NCBI RefSeq assembly: GCF_007751715.1
Contig: NZ_CP036292.1
Span: 3,348,001 to 3,412,000, forward strand
Source: Rosistilla oblonga
Lineage (GTDB): Bacteria; Planctomycetota; Planctomycetia; Pirellulales; Pirellulaceae
Direction: 5' to 3'
Length of the DNA: 64,000 nt
The notes below the pieces were generated by a model. The model saw only the letters and a list, made by a program, of their open reading frames with translations. It did no database searches and was not told the DNA's origin. Positions 50,555-57,970 of this stretch are shown piece after piece. Every line of letters begins with the position of its first letter. The stretch's first letter is position 1. Both the position numbers and the translations under genes were made by a program.

Positions 50555-52228
50555 ATGATAAACCGAACAACTGCAGCCCGCACGAACCCGCGAGCCGCCC
50601 GCTCCGGTCAAGCGCTGGTCGAGTTTGCGATCATCAGCTTTGTCTTGACCGCAATGCTGGCCGGGTTCTTGGGGCTGATCGTTCTCGGGTTGGGATCGTT
50701 TCAAAACAACATCGCGACGGAAAACGCGGGGCGGGTGCTGGACGAACATCCTGTGTTGATCAGGGAGCATTTCGTCACCCACTTCAGCGACTCCATGTCG
50801 GACGATTTTTTTGACCCCAACAACCACGACTTTGAAAACGTCACCGCCCGGCAGGTCTTTCGATTTTTGACTGAGTATCAAATCGCGTACGACCTGAATG
50901 GCGAAACGGAAATGCTTCCGTTGTACGACGAAAGTTTGTTGATTCTTAGTCCTGACCGTTGGCGTTATCTAACGGACCCAGACGATCCGGGCAACACGAA
51001 AGAGATTCCTGAGATAAATCGATCTCTTCTACCAAGCTATATCTTCGATCCTGATGTCGCTCTCAATGGGGAAGCTGAACAGGGAGCCTACCGCTACCCG
51101 GGGGCTGTGGTAGAGCGGACCACTGCGGACGGTGAAACGTACCAAACCGTTCTGATTCCGATCCTGGATGACACCTTGAACGGTGAGCCAGTGAATGGCG
51201 TTGAACGAACGTTCAACATCAAACCTTTAGAACTCACGGAAGCACATCCCGTCGCACGAAACTGGGTGGCTCCGGTGACAGTCGTCCGAAGTATCGAAAG
51301 CAGTGGAGCTAAAGGGCCTACGTTTAAGCTCGTAATATTCTATCCGTCTCAACCGGCCTCGATGATCGACCTTGCGGTCGTCAGGGATAGCGAAAATAGG
51401 ATTACATCGCAAGCACCTGAGGCGTTAAACGCTGGTACGACGCACAGCGAATTTGAAACACTTCCTGCTGGCTATCAGTTTCCCGAAACTGCCTTCACAG
51501 CGAACCCAAAGTTCGGCGCATCGTCTTCGCGTGGCAAATATGGATTGGGCGAGAGTTTTGCTTTTGTCACAACGGTTCGGCCCTACCGCGCCGTATTCGA
51601 GGCAAGTTCGTTGTTTCGATTGGAACCGACGCCGGCCGTGGTGAAGTACGAAGCGGATGAGAGCGACGTTCTTCAGTTGGATGATGAGTTCGACCTGTCG
51701 GAGGAACCACCGACCTCGGATACCCCGGTCGCCCCATTCTCTGTCTACCAAGATAACCACGATCAACCGCTTGATTTCGAAGTACATGTAGCCGATCGGT
51801 TCAGTGACGGGCTGCAACGCTACTTCACTGATTTCCCAATTGTTCCACCTCCATCTGCGGATAACGATTTCGTAACGAATGTGCTTCAATTACTGCCCCA
51901 CGATGACGGCGTATGGCGGGTTTCGGTTGCAGCGGAGTTTGAGGCAAATGTACCTTGGGCAGTCAACCACGTTCTTCAGCTTTGGCTCTACAAGAACGGT
52001 GTGCGTGAATCGCTGATCGCCGCGCATAAGGTTGCGATGGGGCACAGTGAGCGAATCTCAATCAGTGGCCAAACACTCATCAAGGTTGATGAGGGAGATA
52101 TATTGCAAGTCCGTGTATTCACCGATGAGGACGGAGTCCCCGAAGCTCAAACAAATGCAAGCATCTCCGTCTCTTTAACAGGACAACCCGAAACGAACTG
52201 GGTTTCCTTCGAGCGAATTGAGGACTAG
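50555..52228 (+). CDS. TadE-like pseudopilin with C-terminal C1q/TNF-like domain
   Basis: A 557-residue protein. The start at 50555 (MINRTTAARTNPRAARSGQA) leads into the TadE/TadG-type N-terminus SGQALVEFAIISFVLTAMLA, a pseudopilin-like membrane anchor. A long unrecognised central region follows. The last 100 residues (DGVWRVSVAAEFEANVP, HVLQLWLYKNGVRES, GDILQVRVFTDEDGV) have the strand pattern of C1q/TNF-like jelly-roll heads. TadE-like minor pilins are normally about 150-200 residues, so this is a strongly enlarged form, perhaps a pilus-tip or surface adhesin. It lies outside the Tad operons, just after the insertion sequence, and has a candidate metal-regulon box in its promoter region. 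Confidence 0.75.
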   Translation: MINRTTAARTNPRAARSGQALVEFAIISFVLTAMLAGFLGLIVLGLGSFQNNIATENAGRVLDEHPVLIREHFVTHFSDSMSDDFFDPNNHDFENVTARQVFRFLTEYQIAYDLNGETEMLPLYDESLLILSPDRWRYLTDPDDPGNTKEIPEINRSLLPSYIFDPDVALNGEAEQGAYRYPGAVVERTTADGETYQTVLIPILDDTLNGEPVNGVERTFNIKPLELTEAHPVARNWVAPVTVVRSIESSGAKGPTFKLVIFYPSQPASMIDLAVVRDSENRITSQAPEALNAGTTHSEFETLPAGYQFPETAFTANPKFGASSSRGKYGLGESFAFVTTVRPYRAVFEASSLFRLEPTPAVVKYEADESDVLQLDDEFDLSEEPPTSDTPVAPFSVYQDNHDQPLDFEVHVADRFSDGLQRYFTDFPIVPPPSADNDFVTNVLQLLPHDDGVWRVSVAAEFEANVPWAVNHVLQLWLYKNGVRESLIAAHKVAMGHSERISISGQTLIKVDEGDILQVRVFTDEDGVPEAQTNASISVSLTGQPETNWVSFERIED

Positions 52229-52422
52229 CGGCCAACCTGTCGCATTCTCGATATTGACGAAACCTTGACATGAAAATGGCTGCGGCGTACAGAGGCACGC
52301 ACGCGGACAGCCCGACTTTGCCTACGATCCTTCGTGTCTCTTGGTCCGAAGCAAAACCACGACAAGAAGCCTGATACGGCATTTTCTGAACCGACGGGCG
52401 GTTTTCGGCGTACGATAGAGCT

Positions 52423-53130
52423 ATGCACGATCACGCCCACCAACTGACCCTCGGCTTGGCTTTTGGCCTCGGCGCACTGCACGCCTTGGAGCCTGGCCAC
52501 GGAAAAACTGCGATGTTGGTCTATCTGTCGGGCGAACGACGCAGTATTTGGCATCCGTTGGTGATGGGCGTCTCCAGTGGGTTGGCCCATTCGGTCTCGT
52601 TGATTGCGATCGCGATGGCGGTCCACCTGACGCACCACTTGGTCACCGGCGACCATCATCACGATGACGCAGTTGTTACGGGTGCGTTGCAGTGGATCAG
52701 TGCTGCGTTGGTGATATGCGTTGGCCTCTGGATGCTTTGGGCGGCGTGGCGATCGAAGCCAGCGACGTGCGGGTGCAAGTCGCATCGTGAAGGAAGTTGT
52801 GATTCGCAGCCGGTTTCCAAACGCTCGAGCTACTCGATGAGTGCGTTGCTGGGCGTTGCCTTTGGACTTCTACCCTGTCCCTCTGCCCTGGCTGCCTACT
52901 TCACCAGCATGTCGGCTGGAACGCCGGTCGCCGCCTACGCCGTGATCGGCTTGTTCGCCGCTGGCATCGCGAGCAGCCTGACGCTCGTCGGTATCCTCTT
53001 GCAACGCTTTGGCGGGAGCCTGATCGGCAAGGAGAGTCGACTGGCCCGCTTGCCTTGGCCCTACATTCGCGCCTCGCTGATCATGGCGGTCGGATTGTTC
53101 TATTGCGGGCGGATGATCGTCGCCGGCTGA
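52423..53130 (+). CDS. NicO/RcnA-like transition-metal permease
   Basis: A 235-residue membrane protein with six predicted helices. The family signature GALHALEPGHGKTAMLVYLS near residue 17 and a second motif, GLLPCPSALAAYF, near residue 146 are clear. His-rich stretches occur at the N-terminus (HDHAHQ) and between helices (TGDHHHDDA), plus a Cys segment ATCGCKSHREGSC. Members move nickel or cobalt, usually outward. The surrounding genes suggest zinc or a related metal, but specificity cannot be read here. Confidence 0.85.
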   Translation: MHDHAHQLTLGLAFGLGALHALEPGHGKTAMLVYLSGERRSIWHPLVMGVSSGLAHSVSLIAIAMAVHLTHHLVTGDHHHDDAVVTGALQWISAALVICVGLWMLWAAWRSKPATCGCKSHREGSCDSQPVSKRSSYSMSALLGVAFGLLPCPSALAAYFTSMSAGTPVAAYAVIGLFAAGIASSLTLVGILLQRFGGSLIGKESRLARLPWPYIRASLIMAVGLFYCGRMIVAG

Positions 53131-53147
53131 TCTTCGGTCCCCGCGTC

Positions 53148-53533
53148 ACGCCCCTTCCCGAACGACGCTTCGCTCGTTCGCCCCTCCCCCGCAAACTTCG
53201 TTTGGGGAGGGTGAATTCCAGATCACAGCGGCCCCCAACTTCACCCGCCCGGCGGAGCTGGGAGGGTCGAAAAACAAGCGTCGAGCGAGTTTTTCGGGGA
53301 GGGTTCACACGCCGCGTCGCTCGCTGTGGATTGACACCGGACGCCCCTCCCTGAACAACGCTTCGCTCGTTCGACCCTCCCCCGCAAACTTCGTTTGGGG
53401 AGGGTAAATTTACGGTCACAGCGGCCCAACAAAGTCACCCGCCCGGCGGAGCTGGGAGGGTCGAGAAACAAGCGTCAAGCGAGTTTTTCGGGGAGGGTTT
53501 ACGCGCCGGTTCGCTCGCCGTCGATTAACCTTG
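53148..53533. repeat. Tandem pair of 193-bp intergenic repeats
   Basis: Two copies begin at 53148 and 53341 with the same opening (ACGCCCCTCCCTGAACAACG in copy 2), and a third copy starts at about 53535 but breaks off after about ten bases. Each contains CCCTCCCC...GGGGAGGG around CAAACTTCGTTTG, which can fold as a hairpin, and a second G-rich segment GGGAGGGTCGA. The copies differ at scattered positions, so the duplication is not very recent. No coding potential is evident. Confidence 0.9.
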
Positions 53534-53559
53534 GACGCCCCTTGCGTTGGTGTCGCTCT

Positions 53560-54528
53560 TTAGTGATCGTGTCCGTCGTGGTCGTGAGCATGACCGTGGT
53601 CGTGATCATGACCGTGGTCGTGATCATGGCTGTGGGATGCCTCGTGGCCGCCGGAGTGATGGTCGTGATTGTGACCGGGCAGGTTTTCGATCCCGACCGC
53701 GATCGCGATCCCGAACAGGAACGCCGTGGTCAACTTGCCGCGATCGTGGTGGTGGAAAGCGACTTCCGGCAGTAAGTCGGCAAGGGCGATCCCGATAAAG
53801 AAACCGGCTGAAACGGCCAGCCCCCAGCCGAGGATTTCGGAGTTGGCGGCGAACATGGTCGCTCCGAAATAGAAGGCCAACGCACCGGCCGGGCAGGCCA
53901 GAGAGAATGCAGCGTTGGCGGCATTCTGCGCCGGTTTGGGCCAGTTTTGCTTTCCCATCACCGACGTGATCGCAAACGCATCCAACGGCTTGTGTAGCAA
54001 AACGGCCAAAAACGTTCCCAGCCCTGCCAGTCCCAACCAACTGCCATGGGCGGCGTCGGCCAACACGCTGCTCGCTAGAGCCACCCCGTCGACGAGCGTG
54101 TGAAGCAAGAGGCCAAAGAACAGGCCCGCCCAGCTGATCCCCTTGGCGTCACCATGATGATGCCCGTGGGAACAATGATCGTGATCGGCGTGGTGGTGCC
54201 CTGGCGTCTCTGCGTCCAAGTCGCTGCTTCCGTTGTCTTCGGTCACTGGAATGGAGTGATCGTGGGTGTGGAACAAGCGGATCATCAGGAACATCACCGT
54301 CAAACCCGCCAGCGCTCCAGCGCCGGCCTTCGAGTGCGATTGCAGCAGCTCGCCACCATGAGGCAACAGATGCAGCAGCGCAATGCCCAGCATCAGCCCC
54401 CCGACACCACTCATCAACAACTGGGTCCGCAGATGCGTCATCCGCAGCAGCGACGACAGCTTGCCTCCGGCCAGCGAAGCGATCGCGATCAAGAGGCAAT
54501 AGACAATCAACAAAACAGAGGGTGTCAT
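53560..54528 (-). CDS. ZIP family metal transporter
   Basis: A 322-residue membrane protein with about eight helices. The cytoplasmic His loop between helices three and four is long (PGHHHADHDHCSHGHHHGDA). The family motif in helix four is LLHTLVDGVALASSVLAD and in helix five is LHKPLDAFAITSVMG. The C-terminus ends in a second His/Asp tail (SHDHDHGHDHDHGHAHDHDG). ZIP proteins import zinc or similar divalent metals into the cytoplasm. A TTGCA-N7-TGCAT box lies 48 bases upstream of its start, consistent with zinc-repressed uptake. Confidence 0.93.
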   Translation of the reverse strand: MTPSVLLIVYCLLIAIASLAGGKLSSLLRMTHLRTQLLMSGVGGLMLGIALLHLLPHGGELLQSHSKAGAGALAGLTVMFLMIRLFHTHDHSIPVTEDNGSSDLDAETPGHHHADHDHCSHGHHHGDAKGISWAGLFFGLLLHTLVDGVALASSVLADAAHGSWLGLAGLGTFLAVLLHKPLDAFAITSVMGKQNWPKPAQNAANAAFSLACPAGALAFYFGATMFAANSEILGWGLAVSAGFFIGIALADLLPEVAFHHHDRGKLTTAFLFGIAIAVGIENLPGHNHDHHSGGHEASHSHDHDHGHDHDHGHAHDHDGHDH

Positions 54529-54575
54529 AAAGTCAGCAGTTTGGGAAAGGGAATCAAAATGCAGATTTTAAGCTT

Positions 54576-54592
54576 TTGCATCGAATGTGCAT
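54576..54592. promoter_or_regulatory. Candidate metal-regulon operator, box 4 (TGCA-N7-TGCA)
   Basis: TTGCA-TCGAATG-TGCAT, just upstream of the ZIP transporter gene. Confidence 0.65.
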
Positions 54593-54780
54593 ATGCGTCC
54601 GTCAGGGGGAAGCAACGTGGAGTCGGCAGAAGGGAAAGTTCCTTCCCATTTCACCGTCTGCGGGCCTGAGCCCCCAGCCCGGGAATCGAGTCGATGAGGC
54701 GTTGTTTCCCTCCGATTCGCCCACTTTTTCCCGGCGCCGCCCAACCTCCGAGTTGACATTGGCCACGTCGTGCTGCATAC

Positions 54781-54796
54781 TTGCATAGTCCTGCAA
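54781..54796. promoter_or_regulatory. Variant palindrome upstream of the ArsR gene
   Basis: TTGCA-TAGTCC-TGCAA, spacing 6 instead of 7, with another TGCA four bases upstream. It lies 20 bases before the ArsR start and may be the ArsR autoregulatory site or a variant of the shared box. Confidence 0.45.
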
Positions 54797-54815
54797 TTGT
54801 TAAACCGTTGTCATT

Positions 54816-55187
54816 ATGCATTCTGAAGCGAAAAACCGACCGACCGACGATGATTCGCCGAGCTGCCAAGACGGTGACCACGATCATTATCCGGTAAAGA
54901 TTGACGATACTGCCTGTGAGCGGGCGGCGGCGATCTTTCGTGCCTTAGGGGATCCGCAGCGATTGCGGCTGCTGATCATGCTCGAGGCGCGTTCGTGCTG
55001 CGTTTCGGAGCTCGCCGATGCTCTGGCGGAACCGTTGCCGGCCATTTCCCAGCGGTTGCGTGTCCTTAAAAGCGAACGGATCGTCCGATCTCGCCGCGAG
55101 GGCAAGCACGTGTTTTATAGTTTGGCCGACGGACACATTTCGCGCTTGGTGACCAATGGGGTCATGCACGCGATGGAAGATTGCTGA
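54816..55187 (+). CDS. ArsR/SmtB-family zinc-sensing repressor
   Basis: A 123-residue winged-helix regulator. The DNA-binding helix region reads SELADALAEPLPAISQRLRV and the wing is RSRREGKHVFYSLAD. The C-terminal helix has Asp105, His107, His118 and Glu121 in D-X-H-X10-H-X2-E spacing, the alpha-5 zinc site of SmtB, CzrA and ZiaR. An N-terminal Cys17 with His22 and His24, plus Cys61 and Cys62 before the recognition region, could form an alpha-3N site too. A zinc-relieved repressor, probably of the operon it heads, is predicted. The two genes downstream are close by on the same strand. Confidence 0.9.
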   Translation: MHSEAKNRPTDDDSPSCQDGDHDHYPVKIDDTACERAAAIFRALGDPQRLRLLIMLEARSCCVSELADALAEPLPAISQRLRVLKSERIVRSRREGKHVFYSLADGHISRLVTNGVMHAMEDC

Positions 55188-55215
55188 TGTTTCAGTTCAA
55201 ACCAGGAGCAGTAAG

Positions 55216-55563
55216 ATGAGCCACGTTCACGAAAATCACGACCACAAGCACGGCCCCGATTGCGAACACACCGGGATTCAGCACGGTGATCACGTCGACT
55301 ATTTGCACGACGGTCACTTGCATCATGTGGCCGATGACGGAAGCGTCGTCGAGCACAAGCTTGAAGTGACCGAGTCGAACCCGGCCACCTGCACTCCCGC
55401 GCATTCTTGCAGCGGACACGAACCTGGCCATGTCCACGGTCCTGGTTGTGGGCACGAACCGGTGCCGCACGGCGATCACATCGACTATCTGGTCGACGGC
55501 CATCTGCATCATCCCCACGGGGACCACTGCGATGACCACGGCCCGGTTGCCGTTGTCAAATAA
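55216..55563 (+). CDS. His-rich metal-binding protein with an internal duplication
   Basis: A 115-residue protein without a signal peptide, from the ATG at 55216. The block HGDHVDYLHDGHLHHVADDG and the later HGDHIDYLVDGHLHHPHGDH show an internal duplication, each preceded by H/C-rich CEHTG or GHVHGPGCGHE. About one residue in five is His. It lies 28 bases after the ArsR gene and 63 before the Fur-family gene, so it is probably co-transcribed. It looks like a cytoplasmic zinc or nickel store or chaperone. I recall similar small proteins beside Fur-family genes but cannot name a family. Confidence 0.8.
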   Translation: MSHVHENHDHKHGPDCEHTGIQHGDHVDYLHDGHLHHVADDGSVVEHKLEVTESNPATCTPAHSCSGHEPGHVHGPGCGHEPVPHGDHIDYLVDGHLHHPHGDHCDDHGPVAVVK

Positions 55564-55626
55564 CGCGGCAACGCATGCCGCGAATCACACGTCCCCCGTT
55601 GTCAACGCAGTCCCTACGTCAAATCC

Positions 55627-56058
55627 ATGAAGCACTCACCCTCCGCTACCGATTCGATTAAGGATGCGATCCGCGCGGTCGGTCTGCGGGCGACCCCGGC
55701 GCGACTCGCAACGCTACAAATGCTTCGCGGAGCGGTTTCACCGCTCACGCACGCAGATGTCGCTGAGAAGCTGGCCGAAAGCGGAGTGGATAAGGCGACC
55801 GCGTTCCGCAACCTGAACGACCTGACCGAAGCTGGCCTGCTTCGGCGTACCGAATTGGGCGATCACGTTTATCGTTTCGAGGAAGTCCGCCCCGGTGAAG
55901 GTGAATCGGAAGGGCACCCGCATTTCTTGTGCACTGTCTGCGGCACCGTCTCCTGCCTCGACGATGTCAAACTGACCGCGGGAAGCCAACGTGCAAGCCA
56001 ACAAGTTGGAAAGGTGACGGAAATTCTACTGCGCGGTCGGTGCAACGACTGCGAGTAG
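55627..56058 (+). CDS. Fur-family transcriptional regulator (probable Zur)
   Basis: A 143-residue Fur-fold repressor. The winged helix includes LRATPARLATLQMLRGA and DKATAFRNLNDLTEAGLLRR. The metal site contains HPHFLCTVCGTVSCLDD (His97, His99, Cys102, Cys105), and the structural zinc site is completed by Cys139 and Cys142 in RCNDCE. Surrounding genes make zinc the likely ligand. It is my best candidate for binding the TGCA-N7-TGCA boxes, though no box precedes this gene directly. Its 3-prime end overlaps the convergent thioredoxin-like gene by 33 bases. Confidence 0.88.
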   Translation: MKHSPSATDSIKDAIRAVGLRATPARLATLQMLRGAVSPLTHADVAEKLAESGVDKATAFRNLNDLTEAGLLRRTELGDHVYRFEEVRPGEGESEGHPHFLCTVCGTVSCLDDVKLTAGSQRASQQVGKVTEILLRGRCNDCE

Positions 56059-56490
56059 GCCTTCGACTTCACGCTCTATCAGATCCAGCGAGACGGGAAA
56101 GCTTCTTGTCACCACCGGCTCTCCATTTTGAAACAGAACATAGGTCGGGCAAATCGTTCCGCCCAGCTGTGCGACAAGCCTCGCGTTGGTGTTGAAGTCG
56201 ACTCGGACGACATCGACTCGCCGATCCAAACGTTTCGACAGGGCAACGACATCGGATTTGACTTGCTGGCATCTCGGGCAGTTGAAATCGACGCCGAACT
56301 CAACCAAAACTGGCAATTCACTGTCGCGAACGTATGTCGACAAGTGCGTACCGCTGACGACCGGTAGAGATGCTTCGTCGAAACTTAAATTGGTGGACGT
56401 GTCGGCTGGTGGCGAACAGCCCAGTGTGATGCATACCGTCGTCATTGCGATGATCGATCGGCCGAGGCATTCAGAAACAAAACTATGCAT
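56026..56490 (-). CDS. Thioredoxin-like lipoprotein
   Basis: About 154 residues from the ATG at 56490. A signal with lipobox (AMTTVCITLGC) is followed by a thioredoxin fold: LPVLVEFGVDFNCPRCQQVK carries the C-X2-C site CPRC, VDVVRVDFNTNARLVAQLGG is the central strand and helix, and ICPTYVLFQNGEPV includes the cis-Pro. An extracytoplasmic thiol-disulfide role is expected, perhaps in keeping the Cys-rich metal proteins of the island reduced or correctly paired. A longer start at 56562 is possible. The gene overlaps the end of the Fur-family gene on the other strand. Confidence 0.78.
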   Translation of the reverse strand: MHSFVSECLGRSIIAMTTVCITLGCSPPADTSTNLSFDEASLPVVSGTHLSTYVRDSELPVLVEFGVDFNCPRCQQVKSDVVALSKRLDRRVDVVRVDFNTNARLVAQLGGTICPTYVLFQNGEPVVTRSFPVSLDLIEREVEGLLAVVAPTAQ

Positions 56491-56577
56491 TTCAGTCTCC
56501 CACGACTTCCGCTTGAGGTCACTCGAACCAGGAAATGGCTTGCTGCTTTGATTGGCGTCCAAGTCACCTAGGATTCG

Positions 56578-57213
56578 CTAGGCAACGTGTTCGGCAGGCA
56601 ATAGACGCCCGCTTGCAGATAACAAACTAATCTTTCGCCACGCAGGCATCATCTGTTCGGCAGGCAAGTAGAATCGTTTGCCATTGTTCCATTGCCGCAG
56701 TGACGCGGGTCGATAAGCTGGTCCCCTTCGCTGACGAACATACCGTTCGTAGTCGACGATCCACTCGATCAGACTCAGCATCAACAACCGACATGCAATG
56801 GCTTGCTTCTCGTTACCCGGTGGCTTCATCGGTGGCAGGTCTTCGCACGACCAAGCGTCGGTGTCTAGTGTCGACTGCGATGTGAGCTGAGGCGAAAAAC
56901 CAAACCGTTCGACAAATATGCCTCCGTGGCGGTCATCTCCAAAAAAGACGCCAAAGCCCCGCAGAACAATCCGTTGATCACACGGTAATTCCAGCCGATA
57001 CATGCTCGCACAATTTTTCTGTTCATCCGGCGGCGACGTGCGTTGGAAGCCGAACTCAAGAAGCAAGTTGCCCTTGGGATGTTTGATATCCTGGCCCCAG
57101 CACCAGAGCTGCTGGTTCAGCAACCCGGCTGCGAAAGTACGAGCCTGCTCGCAGGACTCGCGTTCGGGGCAGAGACTCAACTGATCAATAGTCGCGACAC
57201 ATGAATCCTGCAT
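56578..57213 (-). CDS. Unrecognised protein of the metal island
   Basis: About 211 residues from the ATG at 57213 (MQDSCVATIDQLSLCPERES). It is soluble and mixed alpha/beta, with Cys at several positions (CPERESCEQ, QLWCWGQD, EQKNCASMY, WSCEDLPPM) and the Trp/Gly-rich segment LLNQQLWCWGQDIKHPKGNL. A later block RIVLRGFGVFFGDDRHGGIF looks conserved in character. I cannot assign a family. Its position between the regulators and the second COG0523 GTPase suggests it could be a client or partner of that GTPase; this is inference. Confidence 0.65.
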   Translation of the reverse strand: MQDSCVATIDQLSLCPERESCEQARTFAAGLLNQQLWCWGQDIKHPKGNLLLEFGFQRTSPPDEQKNCASMYRLELPCDQRIVLRGFGVFFGDDRHGGIFVERFGFSPQLTSQSTLDTDAWSCEDLPPMKPPGNEKQAIACRLLMLSLIEWIVDYERYVRQRRGPAYRPASLRQWNNGKRFYLPAEQMMPAWRKISLLSASGRLLPAEHVA

Positions 57214-57261
57214 ACTTTCCGCACCTTCCTTCGAGTTAGCACCAGCTAATTCCCCCACCCG

Positions 57262-57285
57262 GTAGTGGACGAGGGCACGAGCCCC
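57262..57285. repeat. Single degenerate copy of the dispersed-repeat core
   Basis: GTAGTGGACGAGGGCACGAG followed by CCCC, with two changes from the core seen at 37 kb and 48-50 kb. It sits alone in the short gap between two genes. Confidence 0.8.
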
Positions 57286-57333
57286 TTCCCCACTCAGTAC
57301 TCATTACCACGTCCGCAAGGCCAGTGATTCCTT

Positions 57334-57780
57334 TTATTGCAACATCGCAATCAGCGATTGCTTTTGCGACTCTTGCACGCGTTTCAGCCGAGCGCGCGGT
57401 GAAGGCAGCGCAACCGGAACAACTTTCAGGCCGTGGTTTGCCAGCCGTTCACGATAGATTGCCTCGATCGGCAACTCCTCAATAGGCGCATAGACAAAGC
57501 ACTTGGCTTCGAGCATCCGCTTGATCGGCATCCTCACGCCATCGCCACCGGCGACCACCAAGCCTCGGCGATCAAACAGACTTTCCGCAGGCGCGTCGAC
57601 CCACTTCACAATCCGAACAAGCAATCGCTCGTTCGCGACGATAGTCGCGATGCTGTTCGCCTCGGAGAATCCATCAACAGGGTCCACCGCTATCCGCTCA
57701 GTCGGCTCGTCAGCGGAGGCCAGCGAACTGAAACCAAAAAACACTGCCACGAAACAAAGCGATCGAATCAAATGCGACAT
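57334..57780 (-). CDS. Unrecognised secreted protein under a candidate metal box
   Basis: A 148-residue protein. MSHLIRSLCFVAVFFGFSSL followed by ASADEP is a standard signal peptide with an A-X-A cleavage site. The mature domain (RIVKWVDAPAESLFDRRGLV, then MLEAKCFVYAPIEELPIEAI) has no family I recognise and only one Cys. The start is chosen at 57780 because the longer frame runs through the operator. It is divergent from the second COG0523 gene, and both share the box at 57830. A periplasmic role in zinc limitation is plausible from context only. Confidence 0.7.
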   Translation of the reverse strand: MSHLIRSLCFVAVFFGFSSLASADEPTERIAVDPVDGFSEANSIATIVANERLLVRIVKWVDAPAESLFDRRGLVVAGGDGVRMPIKRMLEAKCFVYAPIEELPIEAIYRERLANHGLKVVPVALPSPRARLKRVQESQKQSLIAMLQ

Positions 57781-57829
57781 GGGAAAACGCCTTTCGGTTG
57801 AGGAGGAAGAAAGGTAACCTGATGCATAC

Positions 57830-57846
57830 ATGCAATACGGTTGCAA
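57830..57846. promoter_or_regulatory. Candidate metal-regulon operator, box 5 (TGCA-N7-TGCA)
   Basis: ATGCA-ATACGGT-TGCAA, in the divergent region between the secreted protein gene (50 bases away) and the second COG0523 gene (about 125 bases away). Another ATGCA lies eight bases to the left. Confidence 0.65.
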
Positions 57847-57970
57847 TAGCGGTTGGTTCGCCCAGCAACGCGAAAATCCTGGTTTTCCAGAGAGGCATCG
57901 AAACATGGCTGGCAAACTTCGTGGGCTACGATTCGGCAACTTCCTTCACGTTCGATGAAACGTCCCTTTT

